Below are positions 49,974-58,114 of a stretch of DNA of 64,000 nt, one piece after another. The stretch is from Planctomycetota bacterium (GTDB taxonomy: Bacteria; Planctomycetota; UBA1135; GCA-002686595). The notes under the pieces are model-generated. The model worked only from the letters and a program-made list of their open reading frames with translations, was not told the DNA's origin and made no database searches. The DNA lies in contig DUBE01000059.1 of assembly GCA_012960475.1 (NCBI GenBank), positions 1-64,000 of the forward strand, read 5' to 3'. The first letter of the stretch is position 1. The number at the start of each line of letters is the position of its first letter. The position numbers were made by a program, and so were the translations under genes.

Positions 49974-51203
49974 TCAGCCGCCGGAGCTGAGTTTTTCCAC
50001 CAAGCCCATGATGGGCGCGAAGATCGAAAGCACCACGCCTCCCACAATGAGTCCCATGAAACTGATCAAGAGCGGCTCAATCAGACTGGTCAACGCCTTG
50101 ACCATGGCCTTGACTTGACTGTCATAGAAGTCGGCGATTTTTTCAAGCAGGGTTTCCAGAGCACCTGTCCGCTCACCGATGGCAATCATGCGCGTGACCA
50201 TGGGCGGGAAGACTTTGCGCTTGGCCAGTGGGTCGGACAGTTGCTGGCCCACGCGCACGCTCTCGCGGGCTTCGATCACGGCTTGGGCCACTACTTGGTT
50301 ACCAGCGGTGTTGGCCACAATGTCGAGAGTCGAAAGGATCGGCACACCAGAGCGTATCAGGGTTGCAAAGGTGCGGGAGAAGCGAGCCAGACAGACCTTG
50401 GCGTGCAACTTTCCGAAGACCGGCAAACGCAGCATCAGGTGGTCCCAAGCCAGTAGCCCGACCTTGGTGCGCTTGGCCGCACCAACTGCGAACACAAGGG
50501 CCATCAGAGCCATAGGAATATAGGCCAGGTTGCTCAACATGAAGTCGCTGACCGCCAACACACCGAGGGTGATCGCCGGCAGGGTCAATTCCATAGATGC
50601 AAAGACCTCCTTGAAGGTAGGTACGACCCCAACCATCAAGAAAACAGTGATGCCCACGACCAGGATCATGGAGATCACCGGGTAAGTCATGGCGGAACGG
50701 ATCTCGCGCGAAAGCTCAGCGCTCTCCTCTTGATAGGCGGCCAAACGGTTCAGGATAATGTCCATCTGACCCGAAACCTCGCCCGCCTTGACCATTGAAA
50801 CATAGAGGTGATCAAAGACCTTGGAGCAGTGACTCATGGCAGTGGAGAGGTCAGACCCCCCGCGAACCTCGGTCACTAGCACCCCGCAGGTGGCTCGCAT
50901 GCCAGGAGTCTCAGCCTGATCGCCAAGCACCTCCAACGATTCGAGCAACGACAGGCCAGACCCCACCATGGTCGCCAATTGGCGGGTGAATATCACCACC
51001 TCGGCGGACTTGGCTCTGGGCTTGGCCTTGCCAATGGAGAGCGAGAAGCCCTTCTTGTTCTTGGACGAGCTTTCGGCCAGTTGCAGCACGACCAATGAGC
51101 GCTTGCGCAACTCGGCAGCAGCCTCTGCCCTGGTCGCCGCTTGAATGGTGCCCTGCACCGTCTTGCCTGTGCCGTCCTTGGCTGCATACTTGAATTGATT
51201 CAT
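49974..51203 (-). CDS. pilC: PilC/GspF inner-membrane platform protein
   Basis: This 409-residue integral membrane protein anchors the pilus motors. Two T2SSF domains are seen: the first with FTRQLATMVGSGLSLLESLE and AMSHCSKVFDHLYVSMVKAG, the second with LARFSRTFATLIRSGVPILS and MVTRMIAIGERTGALETLLE, each followed by hydrophobic helices. The N-terminal basic segment (NQFKYAAKDGTGKTVQGTIQ) is typical. It lies 31 bp downstream of pilB; the pilin gene follows 277 bp on. Confidence 0.94.
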   Translation of the reverse strand: MNQFKYAAKDGTGKTVQGTIQAATRAEAAAELRKRSLVVLQLAESSSKNKKGFSLSIGKAKPRAKSAEVVIFTRQLATMVGSGLSLLESLEVLGDQAETPGMRATCGVLVTEVRGGSDLSTAMSHCSKVFDHLYVSMVKAGEVSGQMDIILNRLAAYQEESAELSREIRSAMTYPVISMILVVGITVFLMVGVVPTFKEVFASMELTLPAITLGVLAVSDFMLSNLAYIPMALMALVFAVGAAKRTKVGLLAWDHLMLRLPVFGKLHAKVCLARFSRTFATLIRSGVPILSTLDIVANTAGNQVVAQAVIEARESVRVGQQLSDPLAKRKVFPPMVTRMIAIGERTGALETLLEKIADFYDSQVKAMVKALTSLIEPLLISFMGLIVGGVVLSIFAPIMGLVEKLSSGG

Positions 51204-51234
51204 AATTGTCTGGGAAGAAAGAGGGAGGGCAGAA

Positions 51235-52938
51235 TCAGTCCTCCAGGGTGATGCGCAGGACTTCTTCCACGGAAGTCACCCCACGAATCGCATTCAAAAG
51301 GCCCACGCGACGCAGGCTCAGCAGTCCATCTTCGAGGGCCTGCCGTTTGACCTCTTCAGCAGTGCCCCCTTCCACGATCAGTCGCCTCATGCGCGAGGTC
51401 ATGGGCATGGTCTCGAGTACGGGGAAGCGGCCGCGATAGCCACCATTGCAGCGACCGCAGCCCTTGGCGTCGGCGGCAAACAGTTGCAGACCCTCAAAGT
51501 CCTCGAGCAAGAAGCCAATGCTCAACAGACTTTCCCTGGGGGGATCCTCCACGGGCACGCGGCAGTTCTTGCAGAGCCTGCGGCCCAGTCGCTGAGCGCA
51601 GATCAAGAGCAATGAACTCGAGACCATGAAGGGATCCACGCCCATGTCCACCAAACGCGTGATGGTGCTTGCGGCGTCATTGGTGTGTAGGGTCGAAAGC
51701 ACCAGGTGTCCGGTCAAGGCAGCCTTGACCGCGATATCGGCGGTCTCCTTGTCACGCACCTCACCCACGAGAACGATGTCCGGGTCCTGACGGAGGATCG
51801 AGCGCAGGGCACCAGCGAAGGTAATACCTCGTTTGGGGTTGACCGGCACCTGATTGATGCCCTCCATGCGGTACTCAACCGGGTCCTCCACTGTGGTCAC
51901 ATTCACGTCCGAAGTGGCTACGGCTTGAACGCAGGAATAGAGCGTGGTTGACTTGCCCGAGCCCGTGGGACCGGTGACCAACATCATGCCGTAGGGCTGG
52001 CTGATCGCCTCACGCACATGGGCCAGAGACTGAGGCTCCCAACCCATGCCGTCCAGGTTGAGGGCCAAAGACCCCACATCCAGAATCCGGATGACGCTCT
52101 TCTCGCCTCCCACCACAGGGAGAATCGAGAGGCGGAAGTCGATGCTGCGACCCTCGTATCGGATTTGGAATTTTCCATCCTGGGGTGCATGACGCTCGGC
52201 GATGTCCAGGGACGCCAGGATCTTCAAGCGCGATGAAAGGGCCGGTAGGAGGCCGCGTGAGACCGGCGGAATGCCCTCGCGCAAACGACCGTCGATCCGG
52301 AAACGGATCTTGACCTGACGGTCTCCGGGCTCGATGTGAATGTCACTGGCTTTCTCACGCAGGGCCTTGAGCAACAGCACATTGATCAGCTTGACTGCCG
52401 GCGAGTCATCACCCTCCGCCAAGGTGGTCTCGATGTCTTCGGCTTCCGGCTCGTCGGGCTCCGCCTGCAGGCTGGAGTCCTCACCCACCTGATCCATCAT
52501 CTCTTGGACCTTGGCGGAACCGTCATCGTGCAGATCCTTGAGCGATGCCAGGACCCGAGGCCCGGGCGCATACACGGCGCGCACCTGACAACCGGTACGT
52601 CGGCGTAGGTCATCAAATAGGAGCACATCGAAGGGATCCGCAGCCACAATGGTCAACAGATCCCCATTGCGGGTCAAAGGCAGAATCTGAAGGCGATAGC
52701 AGAGGTCATGGTCCAGAAGGTCAAACACATCTCCATCGGGAGCAACCTGCGCCAGATCAATGGGCGCCACCTGGGCAGTGCGCGCCACCACTTCTACCAG
52801 GGCGCTCTCCTCCAGATCTCCCGCATCGAACAGGGCCTCGAGAGGATCCTCCAGGGAAGCCACCTCATCCCAGCGCTCGGGGGTGACCAGGCCCTCCTCG
52901 CTCAGCAGACGCCTCACCTTGGTGGGAACACGCACCAT
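51235..52938 (-). CDS. pilB: PilB/GspE assembly ATPase
   Basis: ATG 52938 overlaps the pilT stop (TGATG); the frame is open to 53055. The 567-residue protein has an N-terminal GspE-N domain, then the catalytic part with Walker A GPTGSGKSTTLYSCV, the Asp box EDPVEYRMEGINQVPVNPKR, Walker B QDPDIVLVGEVRDKETAD and the His box TGHLVLSTLHTNDAAS. The C-terminal zinc-binding cysteines are C-K-N-C and C-G-R-C, separated by about 40 residues. This is the extension motor of a type IV pilus or the ATPase of a type II secretion system; the adjacent pilT favours a pilus. Confidence 0.94.
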   Translation of the reverse strand: MVRVPTKVRRLLSEEGLVTPERWDEVASLEDPLEALFDAGDLEESALVEVVARTAQVAPIDLAQVAPDGDVFDLLDHDLCYRLQILPLTRNGDLLTIVAADPFDVLLFDDLRRRTGCQVRAVYAPGPRVLASLKDLHDDGSAKVQEMMDQVGEDSSLQAEPDEPEAEDIETTLAEGDDSPAVKLINVLLLKALREKASDIHIEPGDRQVKIRFRIDGRLREGIPPVSRGLLPALSSRLKILASLDIAERHAPQDGKFQIRYEGRSIDFRLSILPVVGGEKSVIRILDVGSLALNLDGMGWEPQSLAHVREAISQPYGMMLVTGPTGSGKSTTLYSCVQAVATSDVNVTTVEDPVEYRMEGINQVPVNPKRGITFAGALRSILRQDPDIVLVGEVRDKETADIAVKAALTGHLVLSTLHTNDAASTITRLVDMGVDPFMVSSSLLLICAQRLGRRLCKNCRVPVEDPPRESLLSIGFLLEDFEGLQLFAADAKGCGRCNGGYRGRFPVLETMPMTSRMRRLIVEGGTAEEVKRQALEDGLLSLRRVGLLNAIRGVTSVEEVLRITLED

Positions 52939-54002
52939 CAGGCAGCCCTCAAGCAATTGCGCAATTCGCTCGGATCCGTAATGGCCTTCTCCGCATCGGC
53001 CATGCGAATAACGCCCTTGTCGACCAGGATCGCCAGGGATTGGGCCATGGTGCACATCCCCAAGCGGCCGCCGGTCTGGATTTGGGAATAGATCTGGTGG
53101 CTCTTGCCATCACGTACGAGTGCGCGAATGCCTGGGGTTGCGATCATGATTTCAGCGGCCATCACACGGCCCGAGTCCTTGGCCTTGGGCAGCAGCTTCT
53201 GACTGAACACCGCCTGCAAGCTAAAGGACAGCATGGTGCGCACCTGGGACTGCTGGTGAGAAGGGAACACATCGATGATACGATTGATGGTCTGCACCGA
53301 GTCCGAGGTGTGCAGGGTGCCAAAGGTCAAGTGCCCTGTCTCGGCCAGGGTCAGGGCCGCTTCGATGGTCTCGTGATCGCGCAGTTCCCCCACCAACACG
53401 ATGTCTGGGTCTTGACGCAGCACACTGCGAAGAGCGCTCTTGAAGTTGCGCGTATCTCCACCCACCTCGCGCTGGGTGACCATGCAATTCTTGTGCTGGT
53501 GCGTGAATTCCACCGGATCCTCGATGGTCACAATGTGTGCCTGACGGTCTTGATTGATGTAATCAATCATGGCTGCCAAGGACGTGGACTTACCCGAACC
53601 CGTAGCTCCGGTGACCAGCACCAGCCCCGATTGCATCTTGCACAGACTCTGACAGATGTCCTCGGGCATTCCCAGATCCTCAAAATTGGGGATCTTGGTA
53701 GGGATCAAGCGCAGCACGCAGGCCACGGCCCCCTGTTGATAGAAGACATTGACCCGGAAACGCCCGAGCCCTTCGAGGCCAAACGAACAGTCGAGTTCCA
53801 GTTCCCGGTCCAGCCGGGCGATCTGGTCCGAGGTCAGAACGCTGGTGGCCAGGCGCCGTGTCTCATCCGGAGACAAGGGCGCGTGCTCAACAGGCATCAA
53901 GCTGCCGTCGACCCGAATACGGGGCGCAGAATGAACCGAAATATGTAGGTCTGAGCCTCCCTGACGCACCAACAGCGTCAGGAGTTCTTCCATTGTGATC
54001 AT
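52938..54002 (-). CDS. pilT: PilT retraction ATPase
   Basis: ATG 54002 (or 53993) agrees with the family start MEELLTLLVRQGGSDLHISV; the frame is open to 54044. The 354-residue protein has Walker A GATGSGKSTSLAAMI, the Asp box TIEDPVEFTHQHKNCMVTQR, Walker B RQDPDIVLVGELRDHETIE, the His box TGHLTFGTLHTSDSVQTINR, and the C-terminal retraction signature, here AEIMIATPGIRALVRDGKSH. PilT is found with twitching pili and not with type II secretion. A hairpin that covers its likely ribosome-binding site lies directly upstream. Confidence 0.95.
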   Translation of the reverse strand: MITMEELLTLLVRQGGSDLHISVHSAPRIRVDGSLMPVEHAPLSPDETRRLATSVLTSDQIARLDRELELDCSFGLEGLGRFRVNVFYQQGAVACVLRLIPTKIPNFEDLGMPEDICQSLCKMQSGLVLVTGATGSGKSTSLAAMIDYINQDRQAHIVTIEDPVEFTHQHKNCMVTQREVGGDTRNFKSALRSVLRQDPDIVLVGELRDHETIEAALTLAETGHLTFGTLHTSDSVQTINRIIDVFPSHQQSQVRTMLSFSLQAVFSQKLLPKAKDSGRVMAAEIMIATPGIRALVRDGKSHQIYSQIQTGGRLGMCTMAQSLAILVDKGVIRMADAEKAITDPSELRNCLRAA

Positions 54003-54005
54003 CGC

Positions 54006-54042
54006 GAAGACACCTCTCCCCAAGCACTGGGGTGCTGTCTTC
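54006..54042. promoter_or_regulatory. Hairpin over the pilT ribosome-binding site
   Basis: On the minus strand GAAGACA pairs with TGTCTTC, and within it CCCC pairs with GGGG. The 3' side of the structure includes GGGGAGAGG, the purine-rich sequence that would serve as the Shine-Dalgarno site for ATG 54002. Such a structure could limit pilT translation. If translation instead began at ATG 54044, this DNA would be coding. Confidence 0.4.
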
Positions 54043-54166
54043 ATCGTCCAACCCGTTGACCCTGCTGGAGGGCAAGGGGCCCGATCCTCCAGGCAGGGAC
54101 GAGCTGAGTGCTCCCAGGGCCCTCAGGAACACAAGGAGAGCCGCAATTCAGGCCTCTATTCCCAGA

Positions 54167-56176
54167 TCACGCCTCTATGAGGGCCTCGGCCTGGGCCGCC
54201 AGGATCTTCTTCTGCTCTGCAGCAGGCACCGGGGCAAAGCGCGCAAAGGACATGTTCCAGGTGCCTTCGCCCTTGGTGGTGGAGTTCAGATCCCGGTGAT
54301 AGGTCTGCATCAGAGCCTTGGGGGCCTCGGCCACAATCATTGTGATCGCACCCCCGGCTTCGGTCTGCTGATCGATCACATGACCCCGACGATGACTGGT
54401 GAGGTCGCTGAAAATCGCCCCCGCATCCTCAGTGGGCACATGGATTTCGACCCGCACCAGAGGCTCAAGCAGCACCGGCTTGGCATTTTCGAAGCCCTCG
54501 CGGAAGGCCTTGGAGCCAGCCGACTTGAAGCTCGCCTCGTCCGAGTCCACCGCGTGGAACTTGCCGTCGTAGAGTTCGACCTCCACGCCCATCACCTCGC
54601 CACCGATCAAGATCCCCTTGGCGCAGACCTCGCGGATGCCTTTTTCCACGGCGGGGATCAGGTTGCGGGGAATCGCCCCCCCTACGACCTTGTCGAGGAA
54701 CACCACCGGGTCATTGGGCGTAGCAGGACGCAGGCGTAGGAAGCACTCTCCGAATTGCCCTTTGCCACCACTTTGTTTCTTGTGGCGGTGGTGAGCATCC
54801 ACCGCCTTGCTGATGGTCTGGCGATAAGAGACCACTGGCAAGTGAGTATCTACCTCGACTCCGTAGCGCCGGGACAAGCGCTCGAAAAGAACCTGCAGGT
54901 GCAAGTCACTCATGCCATGAACGACCATCTCGTGAGTGTCTTTGGTCTGCTCGATAGTCAAGCTGGGATCTTCGTCCACCAACTTGTGCATGGCCTCGCC
55001 GATCTTTTGCTCATCTGCCCGTGAGCGCGGTTCCACGGCCAGAGCAACCATGGGGTTGGGAGCGGTGGGCACTTCGATCTTGGCACCCTCCGCGCCGGCC
55101 TGGGAAAAGTGCGCCCAAGTGGGGAGTTTCTCAACCTTGGTAAAGGCCACAATTTCGCCCGGAGTGCCGATTTCGAGGGCTTCACGCTTCTTGCCCAGCA
55201 TGCGAAAAAGGCCGCCAATCTTCTCGTCACCCTCTCCATCCGCAAGCCCCACGTGGGTGCTGTGATCCATGGTTCCCGCGTGGATTCGCGCCAGACAGAT
55301 GCGCCCGACATGGGGATCCGCCTGGGTCGCGAAGACCGTTCCCATCAGGGTTCCAGACGAATCAAGTGAGACCGCCTGGCCCTCTTCATCCTTCACCAGT
55401 CCCGATTCAGGAGAGGGCCCGAAGCGCTTGAGAAAGGTGTAGACCTCATCGATCCCCTCCCCCGATGCGGGGTTGCAGACCAGCACAGGTATGAGGGTCC
55501 CGTCTGCAATCGCGTGAGGCATCTCCTTTTCGAGTTGATCCTCTGTCAGCTTGTCGTCATCCAGATAGGCCATCATCAGATCGTCGTCTGTACAAGCATC
55601 CATAACCCGATCCTTCAAGCGCTTATGCCACTCGCTATCGTCATGCAAGAATGTGCGCTCTACCTTCGAGAACCCGGGGCCGGATTCATTAGGCAACAGG
55701 ACCGGTACGCAGACTTCACCGATCCGCTCGCGCAACTCATGCACAATCGAATCGAAGTCTGCGTTCTCGCCATCCAAGTGGGTCAACACAATCGCACGGC
55801 CACGGCCCATACGGCCTGCAAGCAGCATCTTGGTGCGTAGGTTGAAGGAGGCACCACTAGCGCAACTAACGACGCCAACGACCAGGTCTGAGGCCCAGAT
55901 GGCGGCCTGAGCCTGAGCAACAAACTCCGGATAACCGGGAGTGTCCATCAGAGTCCAGTCCTTGCCGTCGTGCTCCGTCGAAACCACACTCAACTGCAAA
56001 GTGTGATGCCGCGACTGCTCTTCGGGCTCGGTGTCGCACAAGCTCGTGCCATCTTGCGGGGACCCCTTGCGAGCGCTGGCTCCCATCTTGAAGGCAATGG
56101 CATCGACCAGGGTGGTCTTGCCCGTGGACGGGTGTCCAACGAACGACACGTTTCGAATGGCAGAGGGGTGGCTCAT
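54167..56176 (-). CDS. Elongation factor G-like GTPase (EF-G paralogue)
   Basis: ATG 56176; the frame is open to 56248. About 669 residues. G1 is GHPSTGKTTL at 14-23 and G3 is MDTPGYPEF. The G4 loop reads THLD rather than NKxD (VLTHLDGENADFD), which may weaken guanine specificity. Domain II follows (ATQADPHVGRICLARIHAGT), then domain III (HEMVVHGMSDLHLQVLFERL), domain IV with VSYRQTI and HKKQSGGKGQFGECF, and domain V with RVEIHVPTEDAGAIFSDLTS. It is shorter and more diverged than canonical EF-G, so it is probably an EF-G-like paralogue rather than the main translocase. It lies within the pilus gene run for no evident reason. Confidence 0.88.
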   Translation of the reverse strand: MSHPSAIRNVSFVGHPSTGKTTLVDAIAFKMGASARKGSPQDGTSLCDTEPEEQSRHHTLQLSVVSTEHDGKDWTLMDTPGYPEFVAQAQAAIWASDLVVGVVSCASGASFNLRTKMLLAGRMGRGRAIVLTHLDGENADFDSIVHELRERIGEVCVPVLLPNESGPGFSKVERTFLHDDSEWHKRLKDRVMDACTDDDLMMAYLDDDKLTEDQLEKEMPHAIADGTLIPVLVCNPASGEGIDEVYTFLKRFGPSPESGLVKDEEGQAVSLDSSGTLMGTVFATQADPHVGRICLARIHAGTMDHSTHVGLADGEGDEKIGGLFRMLGKKREALEIGTPGEIVAFTKVEKLPTWAHFSQAGAEGAKIEVPTAPNPMVALAVEPRSRADEQKIGEAMHKLVDEDPSLTIEQTKDTHEMVVHGMSDLHLQVLFERLSRRYGVEVDTHLPVVSYRQTISKAVDAHHRHKKQSGGKGQFGECFLRLRPATPNDPVVFLDKVVGGAIPRNLIPAVEKGIREVCAKGILIGGEVMGVEVELYDGKFHAVDSDEASFKSAGSKAFREGFENAKPVLLEPLVRVEIHVPTEDAGAIFSDLTSHRRGHVIDQQTEAGGAITMIVAEAPKALMQTYHRDLNSTTKGEGTWNMSFARFAPVPAAEQKKILAAQAEALIEA

Positions 56177-56258
56177 GGAGGGCACTGGGCAGTTGATTTG
56201 GATCCGCCACCCAAGGCCAAAAAGCGCCCCAGGCAGGGTGAGAACCAACCCATTCTAG

Positions 56259-56281
56259 CCCCAAGGGGTGTCCTTGTGGGG
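56259..56281. terminator. Candidate hairpin downstream of the OmpA-like gene
   Basis: CCCCAAGG pairs with CCTT-(GT)-GGGG around GGTGT, 40 bases past the OmpA-like gene stop on the minus strand and within 85 bases of the EF-G-like start. No T-run follows on the minus strand. Candidate only. Confidence 0.3.
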
Positions 56282-56320
56282 TGCCCCTCCGGGGCCCTCC
56301 AGCCCACTTGAAAGCGGACC

Positions 56321-57034
56321 CTATTTGCGCCGCGCCTGAACGACAACTTCCACTCGCCGATTGCGCGCCTTGCCCGAGGCGTCAGTGTTTGGCTCAACAG
56401 GCCTGTGCGGTCCGTAGCCGAGCACCACAAAGCGCTCGTCGGGTAGTCCCCCCTGAGCCACCAGGAATCCGTGCACCGCCAGGGCCCGGGCCAGGGAAAG
56501 CTCCCGATTGCTGGCAAAGCCCGAGCGCTGAATCGGGTCGGAGTCCGTATGCCCCTCCACCGAGATCTCAGCCCCACGTGGGCTATCCTGGGTCATGCGC
56601 TGGGCCAACGCTCTCAAGGCTTCCTGCCCTCGTTCGGTGAGTTCGGCGCTGCCAGGGCCAAAGCTCACCGCGCCGGGAACCACATAGGCGATCCCCACGC
56701 CCCGACGCTCGACCTCGATGCCGTGCTCAGCCAGATCGTCCAGCACAAGCAGAGGTAGATCAACGACAGCTGGCACGGCGGCAACAGCCTCAGAGGTCCG
56801 CATGACAGCTTGCAGTTCGCTCAATTCGCTCTGCAGACCGGCGCGATCCCCGGAGAGGTGTAAGACCTCCTGCTGGAGGACAGCGTTCTCGCTTCGCAAG
56901 CGACGGATCAAGCCATCGCGTTCTCCAAGGGCTCCGCGCAGAGCCTGATCGGAGGCGCACCCGCTCAAGATGGGCAGGGCGCAAAGGGTCAATAATGTGC
57001 AGTTCAGATTCAATCGCATGATTTCGTTGGGCAT
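56321..57034 (-). CDS. OmpA/Pal-like peptidoglycan-binding lipoprotein
   Basis: ATG 57034 follows GAGG at good spacing. The 237-residue protein has the lipobox LSGC at 23-26, a coiled-coil segment near 30-80 (IRRLRSENAVLQQEVLHLSG), and a C-terminal OmpA-like domain with SFGPGSAELTERGQEALRAL, ISVEGHTDSDPIQ, NRELSLARALAVHGFLV and the peptidoglycan-contact end ASGKARNRRVEVVV. The domain binds meso-diaminopimelate in homologues. The coiled coil plus OmpA layout is also seen in MotB-like and Pal-like proteins. It lies 16 bp after pilD. Confidence 0.92.
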   Translation of the reverse strand: MPNEIMRLNLNCTLLTLCALPILSGCASDQALRGALGERDGLIRRLRSENAVLQQEVLHLSGDRAGLQSELSELQAVMRTSEAVAAVPAVVDLPLLVLDDLAEHGIEVERRGVGIAYVVPGAVSFGPGSAELTERGQEALRALAQRMTQDSPRGAEISVEGHTDSDPIQRSGFASNRELSLARALAVHGFLVAQGGLPDERFVVLGYGPHRPVEPNTDASGKARNRRVEVVVQARRK

Positions 57035-57050
57035 CCTTGGCCCTCAAGAG

Positions 57051-57959
57051 TCAGTTCAACAGAAATTGGAACACCAGGGCTCCATCATCATTCCAGCCCA
57101 AAAGGCTGAGAGCAATCCCCACAGCCAAGTAGGGGCCAAAGGGTATGTAGCGGCCAGCAAGCCGGGCGGCCTGCAGAGAGCGCAAGCGTCCGTCTCGCCG
57201 ATTACGGCGGGCGACCCGCAGGCGCAACTCGCAATACAAACGCAACATGTTCAAGATACCCACCAGGGAGCCCAGGATGGCTGCGACCAGGAGCGCGTAT
57301 AGAATTCCGGACGCTCCTATGAAGCCGCCCCCCGCAGCCGCCAGCTTCACATCACCGAGACCCATGGCGTCCACGCGATAGACCTTGGTGCCCAGCCAGC
57401 CTATGAAGTAGAGGATGCCACCCCCCACCGCCATGCCCAACAAGCACTCGCCCAGGGCTGAGAAACGATCAAGATCCAACTCATGCAGGCGGGGCACTAG
57501 AAAACTCAGAAGAGGCGCAAGAACACAGCCCCCCAGGCTGACCTCATCTGGAATCTCGTAGCAGTCCAGATCCACAAAAGTGGCCACCAGCAGACCAGAC
57601 AGGACCAAGGCCACTATTGCGATGTGCGTGGTGTCGCCCATGAAAGAATCTGCAGCCACCCAGAACAAGAGAGCCGTGAGGATCTCCACCAGAGGATAGC
57701 GCCAGTGGATCGATGAGCGGCAGGTCCGGCAACGGCCGAACAGGACCAGCCAAGAAAGCACAGGGATGTTCTCGTACCAGGTCAGAGTGGTGCGGCACTT
57801 GGGACAGCGCGACCGCAGGGGCTTGAAGATGCTCTCCCCCTCGGTGGGCAGGCGATGGATCGCTACATTCAGGAAGGAGCCAACCAAGAGCCCCATCAGG
57901 ACCGAATAGACCGTGGCCAAGGAACTAGAAATTATGGGGTCGGTAGGCGGGAGATCCAT
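57051..57959 (-). CDS. pilD: Prepilin leader peptidase/N-methyltransferase
   Basis: This 302-residue polytopic membrane aspartyl protease (family A24) cleaves pilin leaders after Gly. The N-terminal SVLMGLLVGSFLNVAIHRLP motif is followed by two cysteine pairs, C52-x-x-C55 and C77-x-x-C80, which bind zinc in this family. Catalytic aspartates lie in FVDLDCYEIPDEVSL and in the GLGDVKLAA motif. It would process the pilin-like protein encoded at 48941-49696. ATG 57959. Confidence 0.95.
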   Translation of the reverse strand: MDLPPTDPIISSSLATVYSVLMGLLVGSFLNVAIHRLPTEGESIFKPLRSRCPKCRTTLTWYENIPVLSWLVLFGRCRTCRSSIHWRYPLVEILTALLFWVAADSFMGDTTHIAIVALVLSGLLVATFVDLDCYEIPDEVSLGGCVLAPLLSFLVPRLHELDLDRFSALGECLLGMAVGGGILYFIGWLGTKVYRVDAMGLGDVKLAAAGGGFIGASGILYALLVAAILGSLVGILNMLRLYCELRLRVARRNRRDGRLRSLQAARLAGRYIPFGPYLAVGIALSLLGWNDDGALVFQFLLN

Positions 57960-58052
57960 GCTGCGAGTGGAGTGCCTCCAGGTTCAGCACGCCACCAGTT
58001 GTGAATCGTGAAGAAGCACGGCGGCTCGATCAAGGGCGAGCACAATATCCTC

Positions 58053-58087
58053 CCGTAGACCCGCACCAAGTACCCCGGTGTCTACGG
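58053..58087. promoter_or_regulatory. Inverted repeat CCGTAGAC...GTCTACGG upstream of pilD
   Basis: Perfect 8-bp arms at 58053-58060 and 58080-58087 are separated by 19 bases, with an extra ACC/GGT pairing inside. It lies between the stop at 58115 and the pilD start at 57959, so it could be a terminator of the upstream gene or an operator for pilD. There is no T-run. Confidence 0.4.
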
Positions 58088-58114
58088 TTTCGGGCCCGAG
58101 GCCGGCTCTCATCG

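Noticed and set aside
51235..52938. Type II secretion assignment for the ATPase and platform genes
   Set aside because: pilT directly upstream, with a one-base stop/start overlap, favours a retractile pilus; no gspC, D, K, L or M is in the window.
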